From an uncultured Spirochaetales bacterium (GTDB lineage Bacteria > Spirochaetota > Spirochaetia > Sphaerochaetales > Sphaerochaetaceae): a DNA stretch of 43,777 nt. The position numbers and the translations under genes are program-made. Within the stretch, counting starts at the first letter, position 1. Each line of letters opens with the position of its first letter. Positions 23,246 through 30,975 of the stretch are shown here, piece by piece. The notes under the pieces were generated by a model. The model did no database searches. It had not been told where the DNA came from and saw only the letters and a program-made list of their open reading frames with translations. The stretch covers positions 1 through 43,777 of the forward strand of contig CASFJV010000006.1 of assembly GCA_949295125.1 (NCBI GenBank). The letters are read 5' to 3'.

Positions 23246-23716
23246 ATGAATGATTTTCTGACAGGATTGATTTTAGGGCTTGCAGTTGCCGTAGTGCTTG
23301 CTGTTGTCCTTGCTCTGCGCAACAGTGCGGAGAAGAAAAGGGCAGGGCAGGAGATAGAGAAATACAAGAAGATGCTCCAGGACAGGATGGAGCTTGAAAG
23401 CGAAGGGCTTAATAAGCTTAAGAGTGAAGTGGAGGATCTCAGGAAACAGAATGAGAATCTGAGAATCAGCCTGAACACTCTCAGCCAGAAACCTGGGAGA
23501 AAGGAGATCCAGCGTCTTGATGTCTATCAGACGGCAGCAGAAAGGCTCTGCATGAATTCTCCTGGCTTTGCCCCTGTCTGGCAGGCTGCGCTGAAGGAGA
23601 GCGAAGAGGAATTCAAGAAAACATTCCTCGGCCTTATGCCATACATAAGGAAGCATATCAGCACAAAAAGCAGCGATGCAGTGCTCATTGACGATGACAG
23701 CCAGTCATCTAATTAG
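23246..23716 (+). CDS. Membrane-anchored coiled-coil protein of unknown function
   Basis: I do not recognise a family. From the ATG at 23246 the protein has 156 residues. It has one N-terminal helix (FLTGLILGLAVAVVLAVVLAL), then a long charged coiled coil (about residues 25-80, with regular Leu/Glu/Lys spacing), a small C-terminal helical part containing NSPGFAPVWQAALKESEEEF, and an acidic tail. The frame is open to 23120 without a ribosome site at either start. The 3' end overlaps the convergent ABC-F stop by 8 nt. The topology resembles cell-envelope scaffolding proteins such as YhcB, but that is only an analogy. Confidence 0.6.
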   Translation: MNDFLTGLILGLAVAVVLAVVLALRNSAEKKRAGQEIEKYKKMLQDRMELESEGLNKLKSEVEDLRKQNENLRISLNTLSQKPGRKEIQRLDVYQTAAERLCMNSPGFAPVWQAALKESEEEFKKTFLGLMPYIRKHISTKSSDAVLIDDDSQSSN

Positions 23717-25583
23717 CTCTTTCATCAAGAGCCATGAAGCGTTCGAATTTCATATCGAGTTCGGCGCTTTTTTCTTTATATTCCCTTTCTGCTTCCTGCA
23801 TCTTCCCATAGTCCTGCGGATCTATGGTTGAGAATGACTCTTCTATTTTCCTCACAGCCTCTTCCAGCTCTTCTATCTCCCGGGAAAGGCTTTCATATTC
23901 CCTCTGCTCCCTGAAGGAAAGCTTTTTCCTTTTCTCTTCAGCCTTCACTTCTTTTGGCTTATCCTCTTTCTTCAGGACCGCAGCTCTCTTTTCCTCCCTT
24001 TCCCGTTCCTTCTCATCCTCATGGAAGACGGCATATGGAACAGCATGGTAGGTGAGCTTCCCATCTTTTATAGAAAGGGTGGTGTCCGTTGTTATGTTAA
24101 GGAATGTCCTGTCATGTGAACAGATGAGCACTGGCCCTGCAAATGATGAGATATAGTCCTCGAGCGCTTCCATTGTGTCTATATCAAGGTCATTTGTTGG
24201 TTCATCGAGAATCAGGAAGTTGGGGTTTGCAACCAAGCGCGATATGAGATAAAGCCTGCGCTTTTCCCCTCCTGAGAGCGTACTGATAGGGCTTCGGTGC
24301 ATGCTTTCCTTAAAGCCGAACAGTTCAAGAAAGCGTGCTGAGCTTACTTTCTCATCCGGGGAAAGCTCAATATTCTCTCCGATATCATTGATATACTCTA
24401 TTACTGTCTTATTCTCATCAAGCAGCCTCGATTTCTGGTCATAGTAGCCAAAAACTGTATTAACACCCTTATCTATCGTGCCGCTATCAGGTGAAACGAA
24501 TCCTGTAAGAACATCGAGCAGTGTGCTCTTTCCCGACCCATTGTCTCCGACAAGGGCAATCTTCATATCCTTTTCAAATGAGAATGAGAAAGGGGAGAAG
24601 ATGGTTTTTCCATCATATCCTTTCGATATCCCGTCAAGATCAAGGATTTTCCTGCCAAGACGCCTTTTCTCGCTTGTGAAGTCCCTTATCTTCTTTTCAT
24701 AGACCTCTTTCTTCTGGCTTTCTTCCAGTTCCTTTGCCCTTTCGATCCTTCCCTTGTCTTTGCCTGTCCTTGCCTTTGGTGCCCTTTTAAGCCATTTCAG
24801 TTCACGCCTTAATACGCTCTCCATTCTTTCCTGCTGCTTTTTTGCCATTTCAAGGCGTAGTGCCTTACGTTCAAGATATGAGGAATAGGAGCCTGGATGG
24901 CGGTAGAAGGATGACCTGTCCAGTTCAAGTATGGTTGTGCATACCTTATCAAGTATTTCCCTGTCATGCGTCACGATGACAGCACTTATCTCTGCAGAAC
25001 AAAGGAAGTCTTCCATCTTTTCAATGGTTCTTATATCAAGATGGTTCGTAGGTTCATCAAGAAGCACTATTTCAGACTCTGATGAGAGCGTTCTTGCCAG
25101 CTGTGCTTTCTTCTGCTCCCCTCCTGAGAGCGTAGAAAAAAGCGTATCCCTTGAGTGTTTTACGCCATAGTCATCAAGAAGTGCGTAGTAATTCCTCTCA
25201 AGGCTGAAAAGGTCATCTTTTTCAACTTCCTCATAAAGCTTTGCAATAAGCCCCTCATCATGGCCTTTCAGGCTTTTATAGTATTGGCCAAGCCTTGAGA
25301 TCTTCCTTGAATTTGATCTGAAGAAGAAAGACTCCAGAGTGTCTGTCCTGTCGAAAGAGACATTCTGTTCCAGATAAGCCATCTCAATTCCGTTCTTCAT
25401 GCTTACAGTCCCCTCATCAGGGGAAACTGTGGATGAGAGCACCTTCAGCAGCGTGCTCTTTCCCGCACCGTTCTTCCCGACGATTCCGATCTTTTCGCCT
25501 TTTTCAAGCCCGAATGTCAAATTGGTAAAAAGAGGTTCATCCTTAACTGTTTTTTCAAGGTTTTCTACGCTTAAGATATTCAC
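23709..25583 (-). CDS. ABC-F family ATPase, Uup-like
   Basis: The 624-residue soluble protein has two ABC domains (Walker A GKNGAGKST and GDNGSGKST, signatures LSGGEQKKAQLAR and LSGGEKRRLYLIS, Walker B LLDEPTNHLD and LDEPTNDLD). They are joined by an arginine/lysine-rich linker (LKRAPKARTGKDKGRIERAK), and a C-terminal coiled coil covers roughly residues 535-620. This is the layout of Uup, an ABC-F protein that acts on ribosomes and has been linked to transposon precise excision. The start is GTG at 25583 with no ribosome site but with a -10 element ending 7 nt upstream, consistent with a leaderless transcript. Confidence 0.88.
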   Translation of the reverse strand: MNILSVENLEKTVKDEPLFTNLTFGLEKGEKIGIVGKNGAGKSTLLKVLSSTVSPDEGTVSMKNGIEMAYLEQNVSFDRTDTLESFFFRSNSRKISRLGQYYKSLKGHDEGLIAKLYEEVEKDDLFSLERNYYALLDDYGVKHSRDTLFSTLSGGEQKKAQLARTLSSESEIVLLDEPTNHLDIRTIEKMEDFLCSAEISAVIVTHDREILDKVCTTILELDRSSFYRHPGSYSSYLERKALRLEMAKKQQERMESVLRRELKWLKRAPKARTGKDKGRIERAKELEESQKKEVYEKKIRDFTSEKRRLGRKILDLDGISKGYDGKTIFSPFSFSFEKDMKIALVGDNGSGKSTLLDVLTGFVSPDSGTIDKGVNTVFGYYDQKSRLLDENKTVIEYINDIGENIELSPDEKVSSARFLELFGFKESMHRSPISTLSGGEKRRLYLISRLVANPNFLILDEPTNDLDIDTMEALEDYISSFAGPVLICSHDRTFLNITTDTTLSIKDGKLTYHAVPYAVFHEDEKEREREEKRAAVLKKEDKPKEVKAEEKRKKLSFREQREYESLSREIEELEEAVRKIEESFSTIDPQDYGKMQEAEREYKEKSAELDMKFERFMALDERAN

Positions 25584-25590
25584 GGAGGCT

Positions 25591-25619
25591 ATTTTAAACT
25601 ATCGAAAACCATTCGTCCA
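25591..25619 (-). promoter_or_regulatory. Promoter of the ABC-F gene, leaderless geometry
   Basis: The minus strand has TGGACG (25614-25619), a 17-bp spacer and TAAAAT (25591-25596). Seven nt separate the -10 from the GTG start codon, so transcription would begin at or next to the start codon. Confidence 0.5.
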
Positions 25620-25623
25620 CAGC

Positions 25624-25652
25624 TTTACGGCCATCTGGATTTTCCATAATAT
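25624..25652 (+). promoter_or_regulatory. Promoter of azlCD, very short leader
   Basis: TTTACG (25624-25629), a 17-bp spacer and TAATAT (25647-25652) precede the azlC ATG by 10 nt. No ribosome binding site is present. It lies back to back with the ABC-F promoter, the -35 boxes being 4 bp apart. Confidence 0.45.
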
Positions 25653-25662
25653 AGTCATTGCA

Positions 25663-26361
25663 ATGGACAAATCTGATATCAGGATGGGAATTCATGACGG
25701 TTTTCCCATTTTTTTAGGATATTTTACGACAGCCCTTGCTTTTGGACTCTTAACAAGGTCAAGCGGCTTCACTTTTGTTGAAGGGCTCCTTACAAGCCTG
25801 ACAAATTATGCCGGAAGCGGACAGTTCCTCATGATGAACCTCTATAATGGGGGAGCTTTCATGCTTGAGATAGTCCTCTCCGTTTTCTTTATAAACGCGC
25901 GCTATATATTCATGAGTGCAAGCCTTAATCAGAGGCTGAAGGATAGGAAGAGCATTGCAGGGCGGTTCTTTACAGGGGCAGGAACTGTTGATGAAGTCTT
26001 TGCTGTTGCTTCATTCAAAGGTGAGAAGGTAAGCTACAGCTACGTCCTTTCCCTGACTGCAACTTCATATGCTGGCTGGGTCAGCGGAACTGCCATTGGA
26101 TATCTTGCAGGCAACATACTTCCAGAGATCGTGCAGTCTGCTGCGGTTATAACGATCTACGCCATGTTCGCTTCCCTGGCAGGGGCAGAGACGCTGAAAA
26201 GCATCAAGGCTCTCTATGTTGTCGGAGTCTCCGCAGTCCTGAACAGCCTGTTCATCCTAGTGCTGCACATTTCAACGGGCCTGAGCTTCATTATTTCCAT
26301 GATTGCGGCAACTGTATTTGCTGTCTTTATTTACACGGACGAGGAGGTGTTCAATGAATAA
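25663..26361 (+). CDS. azlC: AzlC family branched-chain amino acid exporter subunit
   Basis: From the ATG at 25663 the protein has 232 residues with AzlC landmarks. These are an N-terminal GIHDGFPIFLGYFTTALAFG, TNYAGSGQFLMMNLY, and a run VFFINARYIFMSASL. AzlC forms the large subunit of the AzlCD exporter for branched-chain amino acids (and toxic analogues) in the inner membrane. The frame is open further upstream into the divergent gene, but the promoter position and homology set the start here. The stop overlaps azlD by 8 nt. Confidence 0.9.
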   Translation: MDKSDIRMGIHDGFPIFLGYFTTALAFGLLTRSSGFTFVEGLLTSLTNYAGSGQFLMMNLYNGGAFMLEIVLSVFFINARYIFMSASLNQRLKDRKSIAGRFFTGAGTVDEVFAVASFKGEKVSYSYVLSLTATSYAGWVSGTAIGYLAGNILPEIVQSAAVITIYAMFASLAGAETLKSIKALYVVGVSAVLNSLFILVLHISTGLSFIISMIAATVFAVFIYTDEEVFNE

Positions 26362-26653
26362 GATTGCCCTGATTCTCCTATGCTCTCTTGTCACGATGGC
26401 ATCCCGTATAATCCCTCAGTTCATATCAGGGCTGGACAGGATGCCAAGGATCATAAAGAAAGCGATGCTCCTTCTTCCGACTGCTGCACTGGGCTCTTTA
26501 ATCTTTCCCCTTGCCCTTACGGACTTCGGCTCTGCCTGGTATGCAGGGCTTGGCGGGGTAGTGATTGCCTTCATTGCAGGAATAAAGAGACGATCGATGA
26601 TCGTCTCAATAGTGCTTGCGCTGGTTATAACGCTTCTTCTGCTGCTTATATAG
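26354..26653 (+). CDS. azlD: AzlD family exporter small subunit
   Basis: This 99-residue protein has four hydrophobic segments and the AzlD-type start TMASRIIPQFISG followed by PRIIKKAMLLLPTAALGSLIFP. It partners AzlC in branched-chain amino acid export. The ATG has GAGGAGG 6 nt upstream, located inside the azlC coding region, and the genes overlap by 8 nt. It ends 4 bp before the stop of the convergent methyltransferase gene. Confidence 0.9.
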   Translation: MNKIALILLCSLVTMASRIIPQFISGLDRMPRIIKKAMLLLPTAALGSLIFPLALTDFGSAWYAGLGGVVIAFIAGIKRRSMIVSIVLALVITLLLLLI

Positions 26654-26657
26654 TGTT

Positions 26658-27245
26658 TCAGATTTTCTTTCTGAGAAGGGCAAAGAGCCAGATCTCGTCG
26701 CTCTTGTTCTTCCTGGAATCCTTCCTTTCTGTTAAGGCTATTATGTCAAACAGGTTGAGGGTTGAGAGGAAAGATGTCAGCGTAGTGCGGTCAAATGAAG
26801 TTAACGCCCTTCCTTCGGAGTCTACGAAATCCTCACTCCTGTCCCTGAAGGACGCAAACAGGATTCCCTTGCTCTTCAGCGCATCAGCAATCTTCTGGAA
26901 TGTCGGAGCCATGTCAGAGCGTGATACATGATATAGCGAGGCACTTGCCCAGACTGCATCGTATTTTTCCTTTTCATCAAGCTCTTCCCATTTCATTTTC
27001 TTCACTTTCAGTCCTGTGAATTCGCTTGCATACCTGATCATCTCATCTGATGGATCGAATGCATCAACTGTATAGCCCTTCTGCAGGAAATAGAGGCTGT
27101 CCCTTCCGCTTCCGCATCCACCATCAAGAATCCTGGATCCCTCAGGAACCAGTTGCTCAAATGCCTTATACTGGTCATTCATGTCAGCACTGAGCCAGCT
27201 TTCAATGAATTCTTTAGCGTTGGTGTCGTAAATTGCTTCTATCAT
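26658..27245 (-). CDS. Class I SAM-dependent methyltransferase
   Basis: The 195-residue protein has the Rossmann SAM-binding motif ILDGGCGSGRDSLYFLQKGY, the acidic post-II position VDAFDPSDEM, and motif IV AVWASASLYHVSRSDM. The closest general type is the TehB/UbiE-like small methyltransferases. The substrate is unknown. The ATG has AAGGAG upstream and a recognisable promoter, and it appears monocistronic. Confidence 0.85.
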   Translation of the reverse strand: MIEAIYDTNAKEFIESWLSADMNDQYKAFEQLVPEGSRILDGGCGSGRDSLYFLQKGYTVDAFDPSDEMIRYASEFTGLKVKKMKWEELDEKEKYDAVWASASLYHVSRSDMAPTFQKIADALKSKGILFASFRDRSEDFVDSEGRALTSFDRTTLTSFLSTLNLFDIIALTERKDSRKNKSDEIWLFALLRKKI

Positions 27246-27266
27246 ATATACTCCTTCTTTTGTCTC

Positions 27267-27295
27267 AGTCTAGCATGGAGAATTCAAGAAAGCAA
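27267..27295 (-). promoter_or_regulatory. Promoter of the methyltransferase gene
   Basis: On the minus strand, TTGCTT (27290-27295), a 17-bp spacer and TAGACT (27267-27272) with an upstream TGC (extended -10) lie just before the AAGGAG ribosome site. Confidence 0.45.
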
Positions 27296-27359
27296 AATAA
27301 TTCTTTGCAGGATAGGAATTTATAAATTTTTATCGATAAATAAGTAATTATTTCTCTTC

Positions 27360-28301
27360 CTATTTCACAGTGCGGAGCATCACACGCGCATTCCCTCCGC
27401 ATGCCATCTCAAGTGGGCTGTCTTCAGTAAGGCTGAAATCCAGTATTCTGAAACTGATGTGGGAAGAAAGCATATTCCTTGCTTCCTTTACAGCCTCCAT
27501 CTCAATAGCTCCACCTCCGATTGTGGAGTATGTGCTTTTTTCCGTAATCAGCATTTCAGCGCCTTTCTCTCTCGGCCCGGATCCCTCTTTCTGGATTATC
27601 CTGGCAAGCACTGCATTCCCATCCAGTTCATCAATCACTTTCAGAAGGGAAAGGTCGACCGTCACCTGATGCCTGCTTTTACGGTATGTCCTGATTATTT
27701 CAGCGATAACTGAAATTGCTATCTCATCTGGAGTTTCAGCATTTATGTCAATGCCTATCGGGGCGTGGACCTTTTCCAGAGCCTTCCTGGATATCCCCAT
27801 CTCCTCAAGATGGCTGTATGTCAGGTTTATTTTCCTCCTGCTTCCGATCATGCCGACATATTTTGCCCCTTCATAGTTTTCAAGCACATACCTGAGGGCT
27901 TGCTCATCTGCCTTATGGCCATGGGTGAATATGAGGAAGTAAGGGTTTTCAAAAGAGTAGGTGCGCTCGAATATGCTTCTGAAGTCATCTATTACTATTG
28001 CAGCCCTGCTGTAATGCCCGCCGTCGAGCACTTCTTTCCTGTCATCAAATATGAATATTGGAAATGACATATCGCTGAGAATCCTGTAAATGCTCTTTCC
28101 TATGTGTCCAAAGCCGAAAAGGACAATGGATGGCATTATTGCAATACTCTCCTTTTCCGCATCCACACCTGGCATCCCGATTGAAGAGATCAGCTTGGAG
28201 CCTGAATAAATTGCCTCATTTCCGTTTGAATAGTCCGTAAGGCGTTCAAGATGCCCATATTCCAGCAGGCTGTCATAAAGTGCCTTATAGTATTCTTTCA
28301 T
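27360..28301 (-). CDS. XdhC/CoxI-family molybdoenzyme maturation factor with swapped domain order
   Basis: XdhC-family proteins bind molybdenum cofactor and help insert it, with sulfuration, into molybdenum hydroxylases. Here the Rossmann domain comes first (IVLFGFGHIGKSI at 59-71, GMIGSRRK at 150-157, PIGIDINAETPDEIA at 181-195). The XdhC_CoxI domain comes second (LLKVIDEL from 219, GSGPREKGAEML at 240-251, STIGGGAIEME at 259-269, ACGGNARVML at 300-309). The usual order is the reverse. The start overlaps the stop of the cysteine desulfurase by 4 nt (ATGA), so persulfide or selenide transfer between the two is plausible. The function with a selenium-dependent hydroxylase is inferred from neighbours. 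Confidence 0.88.
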   Translation of the reverse strand: MKEYYKALYDSLLEYGHLERLTDYSNGNEAIYSGSKLISSIGMPGVDAEKESIAIMPSIVLFGFGHIGKSIYRILSDMSFPIFIFDDRKEVLDGGHYSRAAIVIDDFRSIFERTYSFENPYFLIFTHGHKADEQALRYVLENYEGAKYVGMIGSRRKINLTYSHLEEMGISRKALEKVHAPIGIDINAETPDEIAISVIAEIIRTYRKSRHQVTVDLSLLKVIDELDGNAVLARIIQKEGSGPREKGAEMLITEKSTYSTIGGGAIEMEAVKEARNMLSSHISFRILDFSLTEDSPLEMACGGNARVMLRTVK

Positions 28302-29425
28302 CTCATTTCCCTCCTTATGGCATCAAGTGCAGCATCAAGTTCATCCTTTGATGTAAAAGGTGAAGGGGAGAGCCTTATTGTGCCCTCTGGGAATGTGCCG
28401 ATTGCCTTATGGGCCAATGCTGCGCAGTGAAGTCCTACCCTGGTTTCTATTCCATATTTTTCAAGAAGCCTTTCAGCAAGAATGGCATTATCCATTTCCT
28501 CTGCAGTTATGGAAATTACTGAGTTCCTGTCCTCTTTAAGCTCCCCGTGCACTTTTATCCCATCAATCCTGAGAAGCCCCTCAAGAAGATACAGCGTATT
28601 CTCCTTTTCCCTCTTCCTGAGCTCTTCAAGGTGCTCTTTCACATATCTTGCTGCAGCTGAAAGTCCTATGAGGCCCGGAATATTCCTTGTCCCGCTTTCA
28701 AACCTGTCAGGATAGATCTCAGGCTGGACTATTGAGTCTGATCTGCTTCCTGTCCCTCCTGTAATCAGTGGCTTCACTTTGCCAAGGAATTCTTTCTGCA
28801 GGATGAAGCCACCGGTTCCTTCCGGGCCAAGGAGGCCCTTATGCCCGGAAAAGCACATGGCCATAATATTCCTTTCATCCATCTTTATCTCCGAAAAAGG
28901 GAAAGCCTGGGCAGTATCTATGATCAGTGGAACGCCAAGGTCATTTGAGATGCATGCAAGTTTTTCTGTATCCTCGTTTACTCCTGTCACATTGCTGGAT
29001 ATGTTGAATACGATCGCTTTCGTGTTTTCCCTGAGAAGATGTGGAATGTCATCAAGGATGTTTCTCCCATCTCCTGTTACCCGAGGATATGAATAGGATA
29101 CGCCAATGTCAGAGAGAGTCCGCATTACGGCATTGTGCTCAGAGTGGGATATTATCACATGGTCATTCCTCTTAAGATATCCCCTTAAAACGGTGTTTAT
29201 CGACTCTGTAAGCCCTGAATTCAGGAACAGCGTTGATTCATCTGCGTGCCCCGCAAGGGATGAAATGTCAATACGCAGGTCTATCAGCTGGTTTACGGTA
29301 TCATAGGACTTCATGCTGTTCGTCCTGTAGATATTCCGTCCATTTTCCTTGATGTATGAAAATATGCTTTCTGCAACTCCTTCTGCCTTTGGAAAAGAAG
29401 TTGCTGCGTTATCTAGGTATATCAT
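28298..29425 (-). CDS. Cysteine desulfurase family protein (EF2568 type)
   Basis: This PLP enzyme of about 375 residues has MIYLDNAATSFPKAEGV at the N-terminus, the PLP lysine in MCFSGHKGLLGPEGTGGFIL and the C-terminal active Cys region RVGLHCAALAHKAIGT. The HCAALAHK loop and the gene context match the cysteine desulfurase subfamily found with orphan SelD clusters, which would release S or Se from (seleno)cysteine. Two start codons are possible, 29431 and 29425; the TATAAT ending at 29433 favours the second as a leaderless start. It is transcribed with xdhC and diverges from the yedE operon. Confidence 0.88.
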   Translation of the reverse strand: MIYLDNAATSFPKAEGVAESIFSYIKENGRNIYRTNSMKSYDTVNQLIDLRIDISSLAGHADESTLFLNSGLTESINTVLRGYLKRNDHVIISHSEHNAVMRTLSDIGVSYSYPRVTGDGRNILDDIPHLLRENTKAIVFNISSNVTGVNEDTEKLACISNDLGVPLIIDTAQAFPFSEIKMDERNIMAMCFSGHKGLLGPEGTGGFILQKEFLGKVKPLITGGTGSRSDSIVQPEIYPDRFESGTRNIPGLIGLSAAARYVKEHLEELRKREKENTLYLLEGLLRIDGIKVHGELKEDRNSVISITAEEMDNAILAERLLEKYGIETRVGLHCAALAHKAIGTFPEGTIRLSPSPFTSKDELDAALDAIRREMR

Positions 29426-29432
29426 ATCCATG

Positions 29433-29438
29433 ATTATA
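29433..29438 (-). promoter_or_regulatory. -10 element of the desulfurase-xdhC operon
   Basis: A perfect TATAAT ends 7 nt before the ATG at 29425; an earlier ATG at 29431 would lie upstream of the predicted start of transcription. No ribosome site is present. No convincing -35 is seen. Confidence 0.5.
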
Positions 29439-29463
29439 GCGCTTTTCATTGCAAATAGGAAAA

Positions 29464-29469
29464 TATAAT
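29464..29469 (+). promoter_or_regulatory. -10 element of the yedE-selD operon
   Basis: A perfect TATAAT lies 15 nt before the yedE ATG, and no ribosome site follows it. It is 25 bp from the divergent TATAAT of the desulfurase operon, so a single regulator could control both. Confidence 0.5.
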
Positions 29470-29484
29470 GGTAAATTAATTACT

Positions 29485-30558
29485 ATGTTAGAAATTAAAA
29501 AGGAAAAACGTAATCTAGCTATTGCAGGAGCCTTTATCGGAATAGCCGCAATAGTTCTTATGCATTTCGGGAACCCTGTTAATATGGGATTCTGCATCGC
29601 CTGTTTCATAAGGGATATTGCTGGAGCTCTGAGCCTTCATAATGCAGAGACTGTCCAGTATATCCGTCCGGAAATAATCGGCATTGTCCTGGGCTCTTTC
29701 ATCATCAGCGTAATAAGGGGAGAGTTCAGGCCAAGATCAGGATCATCTCCGCTTATCAGGTTTGTCTTCGGCTTTTTCATGATGGTAGGAGCCCTTGTCT
29801 TCCTTGGCTGTCCGCTGAGGATGGTACTGAGGCTTGCTGCAGGTGACCTGAATGCCCTTGTAGCGCTTTTTGGCTTTATTGCTGGAATTGCACTTGCTTC
29901 TTATTTCCTTAACAATGGCTTTTCCCTTGGCAGGGCAGCAAGGTCAAACAGCATGGAGGCTGTGGCTTTCCCGGCGATCAACATAGTGCTTCTGATAATT
30001 CTTGTTTTCTTCCCATTCCTGCTGAAATTCAGTGAATCAGGACCTGCAAGCATGAGAGCTCCAGTAGCACTTTCGCTTCTTGTTGCCATATTATCAGGTG
30101 CTTTTGCCCAGCGTACAAGGCTTTGCATGGCCGGCGGGGTAAGGGATATCTTCCTTATAAGGGATTTCACGCTCATTACTGGTTTTGCATCCATTTTCAT
30201 TTTTGCCTTAATCGGGAACCTTGCAGTCGGCAATTTCCACATTGGCTTTGCTGATCAGCCAATCAGCCATGACAAGCATCTCTGGAATTTCCTTTCCATG
30301 GCCCTTGTAGGACTTTCTGCCGCTCTTCTTGGAGGATGTCCCCTCAGGCAGCTTGTTCTTGCCGGGGAAGGCAACTCGGACAGTGCTGTGACTGTGCTTG
30401 GAATGCTTCTTGGAGCTGCATTTGCCCATAATGCGGGAGCTGCATCTGCTGCAGTTACAGGCCCTGGAACTGTTGGAAAAGTCTCAGTCATAGCTGGCCT
30501 TGTGCTGCTCACTGCTATTGCGGTATTCATAACGAAATCAAACCAGAAGGAGGAGTAG
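29485..30558 (+). CDS. yedE: YedE-type putative selenium transporter
   Basis: This 357-residue inner-membrane protein of the YeeE/YedE family contains two related halves. Each carries a conserved cysteine motif: VFLGCPLRMVLRLAAGD in the first and LLGGCPLRQLVLAGEGN in the second. YeeE imports thiosulfate; YedE proteins that sit beside selD, tusA/yedF and DUF3343 are thought to import a selenium compound. The start at 29485 is inferred from the TATAAT 15 nt upstream; an in-frame ATG at 29449 precedes the promoter. The stop is 1 nt before the next ATG. Confidence 0.88.
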   Translation: MLEIKKEKRNLAIAGAFIGIAAIVLMHFGNPVNMGFCIACFIRDIAGALSLHNAETVQYIRPEIIGIVLGSFIISVIRGEFRPRSGSSPLIRFVFGFFMMVGALVFLGCPLRMVLRLAAGDLNALVALFGFIAGIALASYFLNNGFSLGRAARSNSMEAVAFPAINIVLLIILVFFPFLLKFSESGPASMRAPVALSLLVAILSGAFAQRTRLCMAGGVRDIFLIRDFTLITGFASIFIFALIGNLAVGNFHIGFADQPISHDKHLWNFLSMALVGLSAALLGGCPLRQLVLAGEGNSDSAVTVLGMLLGAAFAHNAGAASAAVTGPGTVGKVSVIAGLVLLTAIAVFITKSNQKEE

Positions 30559-30559
30559 G

Positions 30560-30769
30560 ATGAAAGAGCTCGATGCAAGAGGGCTGAGCTGCCCTGAGCC
30601 TGTTATAATGGCAAAAAAAGGATTGAAAAGCAGCCCCGATGGGATAGAGATTGCAGTGGATAATGTTGCAAGCAAAGAGAATGTCACACGCTATCTTGAG
30701 GCTATGGGATGTTCTGTTTCAGTCAGGGAAGAGAAAGGCGGATGGAAGATAAGGGGCGAGAAGCAGTAA
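30560..30769 (+). CDS. TusA/SirA-like sulfur (selenium) carrier protein, YedF N-terminal domain only
   Basis: The 69-residue protein has the TusA motif ELDARGLSCPEPVIMAKKGL, in which Cys12 of the CPxP motif carries a persulfide or selenopersulfide. The remainder is the beta-alpha-beta tail ending GGWKIRGEKQ. YedF proteins of selenium clusters are usually about 190 residues with a second domain after this one; that domain is absent here. GGAGG lies just upstream in the end of yedE. It overlaps the DUF3343 gene by 28 nt. Confidence 0.85.
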   Translation: MKELDARGLSCPEPVIMAKKGLKSSPDGIEIAVDNVASKENVTRYLEAMGCSVSVREEKGGWKIRGEKQ

Positions 30770-30975
30770 TAACATTCTCCTCCCACTACGATGCTGTAAA
30801 GGCAAAGCGGGCGCTAAAGGGGGGAAAACTCGTTCCTGTTCCACGAGCTCTCTCCTCATCCTGCGGAACGGCGCTTTTATGCATGGAAAAAGAATACCTG
30901 GAACATGTTGGTGAGATAAGAAAGGAGAGTGTGTATGTATGGGAGGATGGAAAATGGTTAGGCTTACATCATTAG
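30742..30975 (+). CDS. DUF3343 protein, putative selenium/sulfur carrier
   Basis: This 77-residue protein has the DUF3343 pattern. The N-terminal strand is AVITFSSHYDAVKAKRAL, then KLVPVPRALSSSCGTALLC, where the conserved Cys after PVPRxxSSxCG is the likely functional residue. DUF3343 genes co-occur with orphan selD and yedE. The ATG at 30742 has an AAAGGCGG-like site. The gene overlaps both its neighbours (28 and 22 nt), so the four proteins from YedE to SelD are made from one tightly coupled message. Confidence 0.8.
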   Translation: MEDKGREAVITFSSHYDAVKAKRALKGGKLVPVPRALSSSCGTALLCMEKEYLEHVGEIRKESVYVWEDGKWLGLHH

